NCBI GenBank assembly: GCA_009845545.1
Contig: VXZK01000260.1
Coordinates: 1-39,706 of the forward strand
Origin: Candidatus Poribacteria bacterium
GTDB lineage: Bacteria; Poribacteria; WGA-4E; WGA-3G
Direction: 5' to 3'
DNA: 39,706 nucleotides
In this document: positions 1 to 6,983 of the stretch, piece by piece
Layout of the letters: the number at the start of each line of letters is the position of its first letter
How positions within the stretch are numbered: position 1 is the first letter of the stretch
Made by a program: the position numbers and the translations under genes
The notes under the pieces: model-generated
Seen by the model: the letters and a program-made list of their open reading frames with translations, nothing else
What the model was told of the DNA's origin: nothing
Database searches by the model: none

Positions 1-2
1 CG

Positions 3-158
3 AGCTGGGCTCGCGATCTTTGTACCCTTCAATGTTGGCGTGACGAAGCACTAGAAGGTGCCACTTGGGCAGAGATTTCCAAAATCCGTCCAGCAGTGTC
101 GGTATCTGGTATTGATGACGTAAAGATTAAAAAAGAACGTTATACCATTTCTAAATAA
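3..158 (+). CDS. C-terminal end of an unidentified protein (5' end outside window)
   Basis: A reading frame is open from the left edge and runs 51 codons to a TAA stop at 156-158. It contains a plausible, non-repetitive protein tail (for example 'EGATWAEISKIRPAVSVSG'). I do not recognise the family. The last six codons and the stop lie inside an 18-bp sequence that recurs at the other end of the window, so the C-terminus may have been supplied by an inserted repeat. It could be a genuine gene end or a chance open frame. Confidence 0.35.
   Translation, partial: SWARDLCTLQCWRDEALEGATWAEISKIRPAVSVSGIDDVKIKKERYTISK
139..156. repeat. 18-bp dispersed repeat, copy 1
   Basis: The sequence GTTATACCATTTCTAAAT occurs here and, identical and in the same orientation, at 39652-39669. 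Read on the minus strand it contains GGTATAAC, which resembles a -10 box. In this copy it forms the end of the truncated CDS. Confidence 0.5.
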
Positions 159-388
159 ACGCCTGTCATTAACAAAGAACTGGTTCGTAGTCGCGTAATT
201 CTGCGGCGTACTCGCCCAAATGCGAAGTGCATTATTGCGCCTCTTACATGCGGATACCTCATAGCGTCCCAAAACCTCTATAATGCAACTTTATTTTTTA
301 GATTTGGTATAAGTTTACACTTCGCGGTAGGACCCTACATTTATATCTCTAACGAGATAAACGAAGTCGGTAAGTTAGTCGGAGGTAG
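159..388. other. Intergenic stretch without a recognisable gene
   Basis: No convincing reading frame is visible. The only structure noticed is a small hairpin near 341-358 (TATCTC-TAAC-GAGATA). Confidence 0.4.
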
Positions 389-466
389 GAATACGTGCAT
401 GAATTTTTTGAAGGCGATGATCTGCTAACAGCGTTGAACCGAAGACGTGGTATCCCAATCGGTAAT
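389..466 (+). pseudogene. Fragment of a reverse transcriptase (DGR-like motif)
   Basis: The frame reads 'EYVHEFFEGDDLLTALNRRR' and continues 'GIPIGN'. This matches the stretch leading into RT motif 4 of bacterial reverse transcriptases of the type '[YF]FxGDDL...RRxG[IL]P[IL]GNLTSQ'. In diversity-generating retroelement RTs this motif reads [ILV]GxxxSQ instead of QGxxxSP. Homology stops abruptly after 'IGN': the next residues do not continue 'LTSQFFAN', and the catalytic YxDD region is missing. An in-frame stop lies just upstream at 386-388. Only about 26 residues survive, so this is a relic. The family call rests on motif memory, not alignment. Confidence 0.5.
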
Positions 467-639
467 CCGAGGGAGGTGAGTTATATCAAGTGTACACCAA
501 TGAAGAGTCCAAGGCTTGGTACCTGTGTTCATCTCTGTGAGATGAGCCGAAGATACAACCCGAGGTGTGATAGTGAGTAGGTTTTCTACCGAATGCCATG
601 ACACCTCTTTTTTCCCAATCGAGAACCGCAAGTTTTACA
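467..639. other. Intergenic stretch downstream of the RT relic
   Basis: The relic frame stays open to a stop at 578-580, but the residues resemble nothing I recognise. No RNA gene, promoter or terminator is evident. Confidence 0.3.
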
Positions 640-762
640 GGACTTACGCAATTTTGACGATAGGACGCTCCGTTAGTGGGTAAACTCTCAAAAGACAGAG
701 AGGTTCTCAGTGCACAGGCTAACGGTTTCATATTCTACAAAAGAGCAACCTGCGTAAGTTCT
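640..762. mobile_element. MITE-like element with terminal inverted repeats
   Basis: The ends are near-perfect inverted repeats: AGGACTTACGCA at about 640-650 and TGCGTAAGTTCT at 751-762, matching at 11 of 12 positions. The interval is about 123 bp and holds no plausible gene. 'ACTTACGCA' termini are familiar from small non-autonomous elements and some insertion sequences in cyanobacteria and other phyla. No target duplication is obvious. It could be a MITE or the collapsed remains of an insertion sequence. Confidence 0.5.
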
Positions 763-791
763 ATTTTATTAATAGTCCTATAGAATATTGA

Positions 792-2243
792 CTATTCCTC
801 TTCTTCTGTATCTATAATCGCTATAAGATCTGTATCTATATCTTCCATGTCTTCCATGTCTTCCATGTCTTCCATGTCTTCCATGTCTTCCATATCGAAT
901 ATACCCGCTGCATTTGCCATATTGATTATCTCTGCCAAAGGATTTTCAAGTTGGAGCATCTCTTCAGTGGCTGCCTGAGCGGCATCCTTTCTGCCAAGCA
1001 TATTGTTCGTTGCAATCCGACCGAAATGCGCTGGCATGAAATCTGGCTCAAGTCGAATGGCTTCATCATAATCAGCAATAACAGTTTCATAGATTTCAAC
1101 GTTATCCTTGTCAAGTTCTCCGACCAGTACCTCATTTATAAACCCTCGCGTAAAGTAGAATGTCCCCGCCTCCGGGTTGAGTCGAATGGCTTCGTCGACA
1201 TCGGCCAGGGCGGCTTCATATTGCTCAAGTTGAGCCTTCATGAGTCCCCGATTGAAATATGCATCGGCATAGTCCGGTTTCAGTTGAATAGCTTCTTCAC
1301 TATCTATCATAGCAGCTTCCAAGTGTCCAAGTTTATCCTTCGCGAAGGCTCTCCCGTGATAAGCCTCGGCGTAATCTGGCTTTTGATGGATTGCTTCATC
1401 AAAATCGCTAACAGCCTCTTCAAAATTACCGAGGTTGTTTTGGGCAGTTGCCCGACTGTAGTACGCTTCGGCATTTTCTGGATTTGAACGTATTGCCTTA
1501 TTAGCGGTTTCAATCATGGCTTCAAATTCTTCTATGTCTTCCTCGTCAAGTTCCATAAGTTTTTCAAGATCAACGGGGGTATCACCAGAGGCTAATGGAT
1601 TTGTGGGATGTGGACCTATGACGACGGGTGCGTCTGCGTGTTGTAATGCTTTCATGGCGGCTTCACGCATGTCATAGGCATCGTCATTCATAGGATCTAA
1701 GCGTATCACCGTTTCAAAGTCAGCGATAGCGGCTTCATAGTCCGCCAGGTCGCCGTTTACAAAACCGCGATTATAGTATGCCTCTGCATAATCTGGTCGG
1801 AGACGTATGGCTTCGTCAAGGTCTTCAATAGCGGCTGCATAGTTCTCTAAATCACCGTGTGTCTGGCCTCGAACATTGTAAGTTTCTGCGAAGTCCGGTT
1901 TCAGTCGGATAGCCGTATCACAGTCCTCTATAGCGGCTGCTTCTTCATTGAGCAGGCTTTTTGAGAATCCGCGTTTCGTGTAAGCATTAGCGTCCTCTGG
2001 GTTTAACGCAATGGCTTGATTGAAGTCTTCAATAGCCTCATCGTATTCCTCTAACGCAATATTTGAGACCCCGCGATTATAGTACGCCTCCGCATAATCC
2101 GGTTTGAGTTGGATCGCTCTGTCATAATTTGCAATCGCTTCTATATAGTCCTCTTGCGAGGCTTTTGAAAGTCCTATGCTGTTATAGGATGCTGGAGACT
2201 TATTTAACCGTCTTTTCCTTTTTTTTCGTCTTTTCTGAGCCAT
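792..2243 (-). CDS. Tetratricopeptide repeat protein with Met-Glu-Asp repeat tail
   Basis: This is a 483-residue protein built mostly of about ten 34-residue TPR units, with recurring 'AEAYYNRG' and 'AIxLxPDYAEAY' signatures, in two blocks separated by an acidic linker. TPRs form helical scaffolds for protein-protein contacts; the partner is unknown. The N-terminus after the start is strongly basic ('MAQKRRKKRKRRLNK') and there is no signal peptide, so it is probably cytoplasmic or binds nucleic acid or membrane through this patch. The C-terminus carries six tandem Met-Glu-Asp units followed by an acidic end. The ATG at 2243 is preferred because AAAAGGAT lies 7-8 nt upstream. A longer frame starting with TTG at 2303 would begin only 3 nt from a -10 box, before the expected transcript start. 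Confidence 0.85.
   Translation of the reverse strand: MAQKRRKKRKRRLNKSPASYNSIGLSKASQEDYIEAIANYDRAIQLKPDYAEAYYNRGVSNIALEEYDEAIEDFNQAIALNPEDANAYTKRGFSKSLLNEEAAAIEDCDTAIRLKPDFAETYNVRGQTHGDLENYAAAIEDLDEAIRLRPDYAEAYYNRGFVNGDLADYEAAIADFETVIRLDPMNDDAYDMREAAMKALQHADAPVVIGPHPTNPLASGDTPVDLEKLMELDEEDIEEFEAMIETANKAIRSNPENAEAYYSRATAQNNLGNFEEAVSDFDEAIHQKPDYAEAYHGRAFAKDKLGHLEAAMIDSEEAIQLKPDYADAYFNRGLMKAQLEQYEAALADVDEAIRLNPEAGTFYFTRGFINEVLVGELDKDNVEIYETVIADYDEAIRLEPDFMPAHFGRIATNNMLGRKDAAQAATEEMLQLENPLAEIINMANAAGIFDMEDMEDMEDMEDMEDMEDIDTDLIAIIDTEEEE
841..894. repeat. Six tandem 9-bp units inside the TPR gene
   Basis: TCTTCCATG is repeated five times and followed by TCTTCCATA. On the coding (minus) strand this is six copies of Met-Glu-Asp. 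Perfect in-frame 9-bp tandem units are prone to slippage, so tail length may vary between strains. Confidence 0.9.
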
Positions 2244-2305
2244 AATATAATCCTTTTTTGTAGAAAAATCAGCAAGTGCGTTTGTTGCTATCAATTTTTC
2301 CAACT

Positions 2306-2314
2306 ATTATACCA
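2306..2314 (-). promoter_or_regulatory. Extended -10 promoter of the TPR gene
   Basis: On the minus strand the sequence reads TGGTATAAT: a perfect -10 with the TGn extension, which can compensate for the lack of a clear -35 at 17-bp spacing. The expected start near 2299 gives a leader of about 55 nt to the ATG at 2243. Confidence 0.6.
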
Positions 2315-2370
2315 TATTTTCTATTTTTGTGCTACAATTGATAATAATCGTAATGAAGGGAGAAACGCGA

Positions 2371-2730
2371 GTGAAATCAGCGATAGAAGAATGGCTTGAC
2401 AATTGTGTAGAAAAACTCAACGCGGGCGAATTAACTGAGGCTGACCTGCGCGGTGTGGCGACCGCCTTGAGTTCAAAAAAACAGTTGGTTCTTTATCTCT
2501 ATTCTAAATCAACGAATTTACGATCACCGCTTGGCGGATGGGCACTGTACGATGCTACCGCACCCGACGAACCTGTACTACCCTCGCAAGATGCCCCCTA
2601 TGCATCAGTGCTTGATGCGGTGAAGGATGGTTGGCGGATTGTGCAATTTCCGCGTCCAGAACTCTATAACTTTACAGATGTTGATAACACTTATCTGACT
2701 TATGAGTTTATTTTAGAGAAATATGTCTAA
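2371..2730 (+). CDS. Conserved-looking small protein upstream of PhyH dioxygenase
   Basis: This 119-residue cytoplasmic protein is not recognised. It has no signal peptide or membrane segment. It begins with an amphipathic helical stretch ('AIEEWLDNCVEKLNAGEL') and ends in a Trp/Tyr-rich part ('DGWRIVQFPRPELYNFTD'). The GTG at 2371 is chosen because AAGGGAG lies 8 nt upstream. An in-frame ATG at 2353 precedes that ribosome-binding site and lacks its own. It ends 12 nt before the dioxygenase gene, so the two are probably co-transcribed. Confidence 0.6.
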   Translation: MKSAIEEWLDNCVEKLNAGELTEADLRGVATALSSKKQLVLYLYSKSTNLRSPLGGWALYDATAPDEPVLPSQDAPYASVLDAVKDGWRIVQFPRPELYNFTDVDNTYLTYEFILEKYV

Positions 2731-2742
2731 AGGAATTAGAAA

Positions 2743-3537
2743 ATGATTAACGTTGAACCGACACTCAATGACCTTCAGGTTATGCAGTTTATCCATAACG
2801 GTTATATCACCTTAGAGAGCAGCGTTGATGCCGATTTCAATAAGGCATGTGAGTCTGTGGACGGTGGACATCTCAACGATTTTGTGCTCACAGATGAATT
2901 CCGTCGGAATGTGTTGCTTCATCCAGAGGTTGCAGGGGTTGTTCGCTCGCTCTTGGGTGCAAATTTCCTCGTGCCAACAAGTGCGCACCATCACCTCTTT
3001 GAAGTACCCCATCGTGGACAAACGTGGCACTCCGACGGGATCACCGAATACGGATACGGTATCACGCATCTCCAGTGCTACTATTACCCGAAAGCGGTAA
3101 AAATCGAGGATGGACCGACAATGATATTGCCGGGTTCGCACCAGCGACTCGTGGATAGAGAAGCAATCGCGCATTACGGCGACATTCTCGGACAACTCTC
3201 ATTGACCGTTCCCGCAGGCACTGTTGCAATGACACGCTACGGCATCTGGCATAAGGCAGGTCCGAAACTCAATGCCGACAGACGCGGGATGATTAAATTC
3301 TCCTATTACCGAATGACGATGCCCAAGCGGGATTGGGTGCGCGAGTCCGATGAGATTCCACCTTACCACCACCAAGGACGGCATCCCTACGTAACAGAGA
3401 TAGAATCCTACCGCGACCGACGGAGAGGTGAATTGACATGGAACTGGTTATGCGGATTGAGCGAAGTGGAAGAACCGATTCCACCGATACAGATGTTTAA
3501 CAGCGGCATTCCACTATCAGAGATCCAACTTCAGTAG
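2743..3537 (+). CDS. Phytanoyl-CoA dioxygenase (PhyH) family protein
   Basis: This 264-residue protein fits the PhyH family of Fe(II)/2-oxoglutarate-dependent oxygenases, which hydroxylate or otherwise oxidise small-molecule substrates. The iron facial triad is visible: His96 and Asp98 in 'TWHSDGITEYG' and His170 in 'GIWHKAGPKLN'. Arg180 or Arg181 is a candidate to hold the 2-oxoglutarate carboxylate. 'DGPTMILPGSHQR' before the second histidine is typical of the double-stranded beta-helix core. A good ribosome-binding site (AAAGGAAT) precedes the ATG. The substrate cannot be inferred. Such genes often sit with sugar isomerase and Gfo/Idh genes, as here, where the next genes are convergent. 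Confidence 0.88.
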   Translation: MINVEPTLNDLQVMQFIHNGYITLESSVDADFNKACESVDGGHLNDFVLTDEFRRNVLLHPEVAGVVRSLLGANFLVPTSAHHHLFEVPHRGQTWHSDGITEYGYGITHLQCYYYPKAVKIEDGPTMILPGSHQRLVDREAIAHYGDILGQLSLTVPAGTVAMTRYGIWHKAGPKLNADRRGMIKFSYYRMTMPKRDWVRESDEIPPYHHQGRHPYVTEIESYRDRRRGELTWNWLCGLSEVEEPIPPIQMFNSGIPLSEIQLQ

Positions 3538-3594
3538 CAAAAAATCGATAAAATGATAGTCGTGTTAAGGGCAACCACCCTTTAAATAAGTCGG

Positions 3595-3621
3595 ATAGGC
3601 GGGCCAGAAATGCCCGCCTAT
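3595..3621. terminator. Strong hairpin between convergent genes
   Basis: ATAGGCGGGC and GCCCGCCTAT form a perfect 10-bp stem with a 7-nt loop. A smaller hairpin (AAGGG-CAACCA-CCCTT) precedes it near 3567-3582. Both lie in the gap between the convergent PhyH and isomerase genes. Neither has a long T-tract, so termination efficiency is uncertain. Confidence 0.5.
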
Positions 3622-3634
3622 AAGAGAGGGAATC

Positions 3635-4432
3635 TTAACGCGCACCACACGCTTGCAAACACGCCTGCATGTGCCCACGCGATTCTGCAGCAATTGTGCA
3701 GCACTGTTCTAAACTATATTCTCTTGCACCGATCACCTCAAGGTTCAGTGGACCGGTATAGCCGTTCTCGTGTAGGACACGAATATAGCCGACGAGGTCG
3801 ATGTCGCCACGTCCGTTCGCCTGCAACTCAGGGGCACCGGGTCCCCGTTCCATCCCCTTGCAATCTCGGATATGTACGTGTTTAACGCGCGAAACCACAG
3901 CGGCGATCGCCTCGACAGGGTTTTCGCCTGCACGATGGATATGTGACGGATCCATGTCAATCCCGAATGCTGGCGACGAGATTTCTTCCATCACACGGAG
4001 GGTTGTCGGCGTGTTGTAGATGCTCGCCCCGACATGCGCCTTGACACAGAGCGTCACACCATAATGTTCTGCGCGTGCGGAGAGATTTCCCAATGAATCA
4101 ACCACTTCGGGCCATTTGGATTCATCATCGGATGCACCACCGGGACCGCAGTTAATAATCGGAACGCCGATTTCAGCTGCCGCTTTGAACGCGAGTTCCA
4201 TTCTCTCTGGATCGCGCGAGGGTTGCTCCATCGCTAACAATTCCAGTTCGTAAGTTTTCGCGAAACCTTTAATATCGTCAGCAAGTTCTTGCCAGTTTGC
4301 GAGGACGAGATGCTGGCTCATCCCGTCAATCGCGGAAAGTTCAACGCCATCATAACCAGCCATAGCGATGTGCTTGAAGGCGGTCTCCATGTCATAACCG
4401 CCGAACAGCACCGAATTTGCTCCTAACTTCAA
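3635..4432 (-). CDS. Sugar phosphate isomerase/epimerase (xylose isomerase-like TIM barrel)
   Basis: This 265-residue protein has the pattern of the AP endonuclease 2/xylose isomerase-like TIM-barrel family. It opens with 'MKLGANSVLFGGYDMETAF', continues with 'AGYDGVELS' after the first strand, has the metal-site region 'DMDPSHIHRAGENP' and 'VKHVHIRDCKG', and ends with 'NGYTGPLNLEVIGA', where the last Glu is a usual metal ligand. The strand-5 ligand, normally Glu in 'VExH', reads 'CVKAHVG' here, so a Lys sits where Glu is expected. It lies 50 nt downstream of an oxidoreductase gene on the same strand and probably shares its promoter. Together they suggest catabolism of a polyol, inositol or modified sugar. 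The substrate is unknown. Confidence 0.8.
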   Translation of the reverse strand: MKLGANSVLFGGYDMETAFKHIAMAGYDGVELSAIDGMSQHLVLANWQELADDIKGFAKTYELELLAMEQPSRDPERMELAFKAAAEIGVPIINCGPGGASDDESKWPEVVDSLGNLSARAEHYGVTLCVKAHVGASIYNTPTTLRVMEEISSPAFGIDMDPSHIHRAGENPVEAIAAVVSRVKHVHIRDCKGMERGPGAPELQANGRGDIDLVGYIRVLHENGYTGPLNLEVIGAREYSLEQCCTIAAESRGHMQACLQACGAR

Positions 4433-4482
4433 ATGTAATTTCTCCTTCAGTAGCGGCGGCTGTTGCGCCGTCTGTTCTACAA

Positions 4483-5562
4483 TTATCCGTTCAATGTCGG
4501 AAGCGGATGCGGACGTACGAGGATACCGCCTTGTTCATAAGATTCTATTGCTGCCCAAGTGTACTCAAGTGCTGCGAGGGCATCTCTGCCGGAGGCACGC
4601 AGCTGCTCTTTCGGCACACCGTTTGTGATGTCCTCTAAGAACGCGTGAATCCGCAACGGGAACGTCTGACCGAAATCGGTGATGCCGGATTCGGTGACAA
4701 CGGGTTCACCAGAGAAATCAGGAGCACCCGGGGAGGGCCAATATGTCACCTTCTCAATGCAATTCTCAATGCAGAACGTGCCGCGCGTACCAGCGAGTTC
4801 AACACTCCACCAACCACCGAGCCCGAAGGTCGCATCACCGCGTTGGCTGAGCAGATAGCCGATACACCCGTTCTCAAATCGGAGATGGATGCCGTTAATA
4901 GAGACCATGAGATCGCCTGCACCGCGTCTAAAATGCGGGCGTTCCATAAAGGCTTGCACATGCGTCACGTCGCCACAGAAATGGCGCATTACACTGAACG
5001 GGTGCGACAGGAACGCTTTTACGTGAAAATAGGGAAACCCGTCCGAACGTGGGGCTTTTGAGTAGTTATAATTGAATTCACCACCGGCAAACCCCATTTT
5101 GTGAAGACAATAAACCTGCTCCCCGATATGTCCGTCGTCAATATATTTCTTCGCTTGCTCCGCGGGCGGTGTGAAATAGTGGTTCAGATTGCAGCCGAGA
5201 TAAAGGTCTTCTTCTGTGGCTTTCGCGACCATCTCTCGTGCTTGTCCGATGTCGTTGGAAATCGGTTTTTCGACGAGAACATGTTTTCCGTTATCGAGTG
5301 CTTCCATTGTCGGTTCGTAGTGCCAACTTCCGTTCTCATTTCCACCGGTGCCGACATCAACAATGTCCAGATCAGGTTCGCCATCAATCATATCGGCAAC
5401 GCTATAGTACGCTTTAACGCCGAGACGTTCCGCCGCGCTGTCCGCACGCTCTTTCACAATATCGCACACCGCAACCAATTCCGCTAAGTCGTCATTCGCG
5501 TGGCAATTTGCGTGGTTATTACCGATGCCACTCATGCCGACAACGCCAACTTTTAATGCCAT
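4483..5562 (-). CDS. Gfo/Idh/MocA family NAD(P)-dependent oxidoreductase
   Basis: This 359-residue protein has an N-terminal Rossmann domain ('VGVVGMSGIGNNHA'). The family motif 'GKHVLVEKPIS' places the conserved catalytic Lys at residue 99, and the second half follows the usual alpha/beta substrate domain. Members oxidise or epimerise sugars, polyols and related compounds. The ATG at 5562 is chosen because AAGGAAT lies 7 nt upstream; a longer frame from 5619 has no comparable site. The promoter about 100 nt upstream has perfect -35 and -10 boxes and overlaps a palindrome, implying regulated and potentially strong expression. The sugar isomerase gene follows in the same unit. Confidence 0.87.
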   Translation of the reverse strand: MALKVGVVGMSGIGNNHANCHANDDLAELVAVCDIVKERADSAAERLGVKAYYSVADMIDGEPDLDIVDVGTGGNENGSWHYEPTMEALDNGKHVLVEKPISNDIGQAREMVAKATEEDLYLGCNLNHYFTPPAEQAKKYIDDGHIGEQVYCLHKMGFAGGEFNYNYSKAPRSDGFPYFHVKAFLSHPFSVMRHFCGDVTHVQAFMERPHFRRGAGDLMVSINGIHLRFENGCIGYLLSQRGDATFGLGGWWSVELAGTRGTFCIENCIEKVTYWPSPGAPDFSGEPVVTESGITDFGQTFPLRIHAFLEDITNGVPKEQLRASGRDALAALEYTWAAIESYEQGGILVRPHPLPTLNG

Positions 5563-5654
5563 TTTTATTATTCCTTCCAATAGATGAAGTTTGGTCTCGC
5601 CCATAGGGAGAACTTGCAATCAATTTAAATGTGCGCTTGCGCGTAACACCCTAC

Positions 5655-5699
5655 AACAGGCTTTACATTACATTATAAGCCTGTTTAGGGTTTTGTCAA
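5655..5699 (-). promoter_or_regulatory. Consensus sigma70 promoter overlapped by a palindromic operator
   Basis: On the minus strand TTGACA (5694-5699), a 16-bp spacer and TATAAT (5672-5677) form a perfect-box promoter, with expected start near 5665. A 9-bp inverted repeat, AACAGGCTT (5655-5663) and AAGCCTGTT (5677-5685), flanks the -10 and start. It extends outward to CCCTA/TAGGG with one unpaired base. This placement suits a repressor operator. The regulator is not encoded nearby. Confidence 0.65.
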
Positions 5700-5720
5700 C
5701 ACATATCTTTGAAAATGTGC

Positions 5721-5749
5721 TTGACAGTATTTCCGATGCATGTTATTTT
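5721..5749 (+). promoter_or_regulatory. Promoter of the second Gfo/Idh gene
   Basis: TTGACA at 5721-5726, a 17-bp spacer and TATTTT at 5744-5749; transcription start expected near 5756, giving a leader of about 26 nt. It is divergent from the minus-strand promoter, with the two -35 boxes only about 20 bp apart, so co-regulation is possible. Confidence 0.6.
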
Positions 5750-5781
5750 TCATATAAATAGTGTTGAAGGGGGAAAAATGG

Positions 5782-6882
5782 ATGAGTATCAGTGTCGGGA
5801 TGGTGGGTTTAGGGATGTTCGGTCCCTCGTTTATCGAATCGTATAAGGCACACCCAGATGTACACCGGCTCGCGCTCTGCGATTTGCGTGAAGACAGATT
5901 GTCAAAATGGGCAAAACAGTTTGAAATTTCCGAGACGTATTCAAGCCTTGATGATATCTGCAAATCTGATTTGGATGCGCTTGTGATTATCACCCAGCAT
6001 TGGATACATGCACCACAAGCGATTCAGGCAATGGAAGCTGGGAAACACGTCTATACTGCTGTTCCTGCTGCTGTATCGCTGGATGAATGCGAACAACTTG
6101 TCAGGACCGTTGAACGGACGGGTATGATCTACATGAACGGCGAGACGAGTTATTTCCGACCAGAGACCGCCTTCTGTCGTCAGAAGGCAGCGGAGGGGGC
6201 GTTTGGAGAATTTGTTCACTGCCGTGCCGAGTACTTTCACGATATGGACCACGGACTCTACGATGTAGCCAAGAATCGGTGGGGCGCGCAATGGGGGCCC
6301 GACAAGATGGGCGGGATTCCGATGTACTATCCGACGCATTCAACCTGTTTCCCGATCTCTGTAATGAAGGCACACGCGACATCTGTTTCAGCACAGGGGT
6401 ATATCTATCCAAACGATGACTGGTTTCGGACAGATACTATTCACAAAAACCCGTTCTCCAATGAGGTCGGGCTGTTCACAATGAGCAATGGCGCGACAAT
6501 GCAAATTTGTGAGTTCCGGCGGATTGGACACCCAGGCTCCGAACGCGTCAGCGGTATCTACGGGACGGAAGGCAGTTATGAACAGAGTCTTGCGGGTTGC
6601 GTTTGGGCAGGGAAAAGTAGCAGGGAAATCGTTCAGCCTTCGCAAACGCACGAATACCTACCGGAAGCACTCGCGGCGGATCTCGGTGGACATGGCGGTT
6701 CACACGCTTATCTCGTGCATGAGTTTGTGGATTCTGTCAACCGACAGCGATTGCCGCGGGTCAATGTCTGGGAAGCCGTTCGATACTGTGCACCCGGATT
6801 TGTCGCACACGAATCCGCGTTACGAGACGGTGAATTGCTCCCAATTCCAGATTGGGGTGACGCACCAGAGACCGACATTTAA
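5782..6882 (+). CDS. Gfo/Idh/MocA-like protein lacking the catalytic Lys
   Basis: This 366-residue protein has a clear N-terminal Rossmann signature ('VGMVGLGMFGPSF') and the usual 'LDALVIITQHWIHAPQAIQA' strand-helix unit. The family motif 'GKHVxxEKP' is replaced by 'GKHVYTAVPAAVS', so the catalytic Lys is Val94. The neighbouring oxidoreductase on the minus strand keeps Lys99. The rest of the fold appears intact with normal length, which argues against a pseudogene. It may bind a dinucleotide and sugar without classical dehydrogenation, or use another residue. The ATG at 5782 has AAGGGGG 8 nt upstream. Confidence 0.82.
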   Translation: MSISVGMVGLGMFGPSFIESYKAHPDVHRLALCDLREDRLSKWAKQFEISETYSSLDDICKSDLDALVIITQHWIHAPQAIQAMEAGKHVYTAVPAAVSLDECEQLVRTVERTGMIYMNGETSYFRPETAFCRQKAAEGAFGEFVHCRAEYFHDMDHGLYDVAKNRWGAQWGPDKMGGIPMYYPTHSTCFPISVMKAHATSVSAQGYIYPNDDWFRTDTIHKNPFSNEVGLFTMSNGATMQICEFRRIGHPGSERVSGIYGTEGSYEQSLAGCVWAGKSSREIVQPSQTHEYLPEALAADLGGHGGSHAYLVHEFVDSVNRQRLPRVNVWEAVRYCAPGFVAHESALRDGELLPIPDWGDAPETDI

Positions 6883-6983
6883 CTTTAAGTCTGTTTGGAC
6901 AATTTTGATTTTTTTACGGTAAACTATAGCCAGTTAATACTTCACTGAATATCACTTTGAAAGTGATGAAGGAGAAATAAAAG

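Noticed and set aside
841..894. CRISPR-like repeats
   Set aside because: 9-bp units without spacers, in frame within a protein.
951..1487. 178-codon frame antisense to the TPR gene
   Set aside because: Repetitive TPR codons leave the opposite strand open; no start signals or family features.
2246..2303. Longer TPR protein starting at TTG 2303
   Set aside because: The codon is only 3 nt from the -10 box and would lie before the transcript start; the ATG at 2243 has a proper ribosome-binding site.
4645..5061. 138-codon plus-strand frame antisense to the oxidoreductase
   Set aside because: A shadow of the Gfo/Idh gene with no independent evidence.
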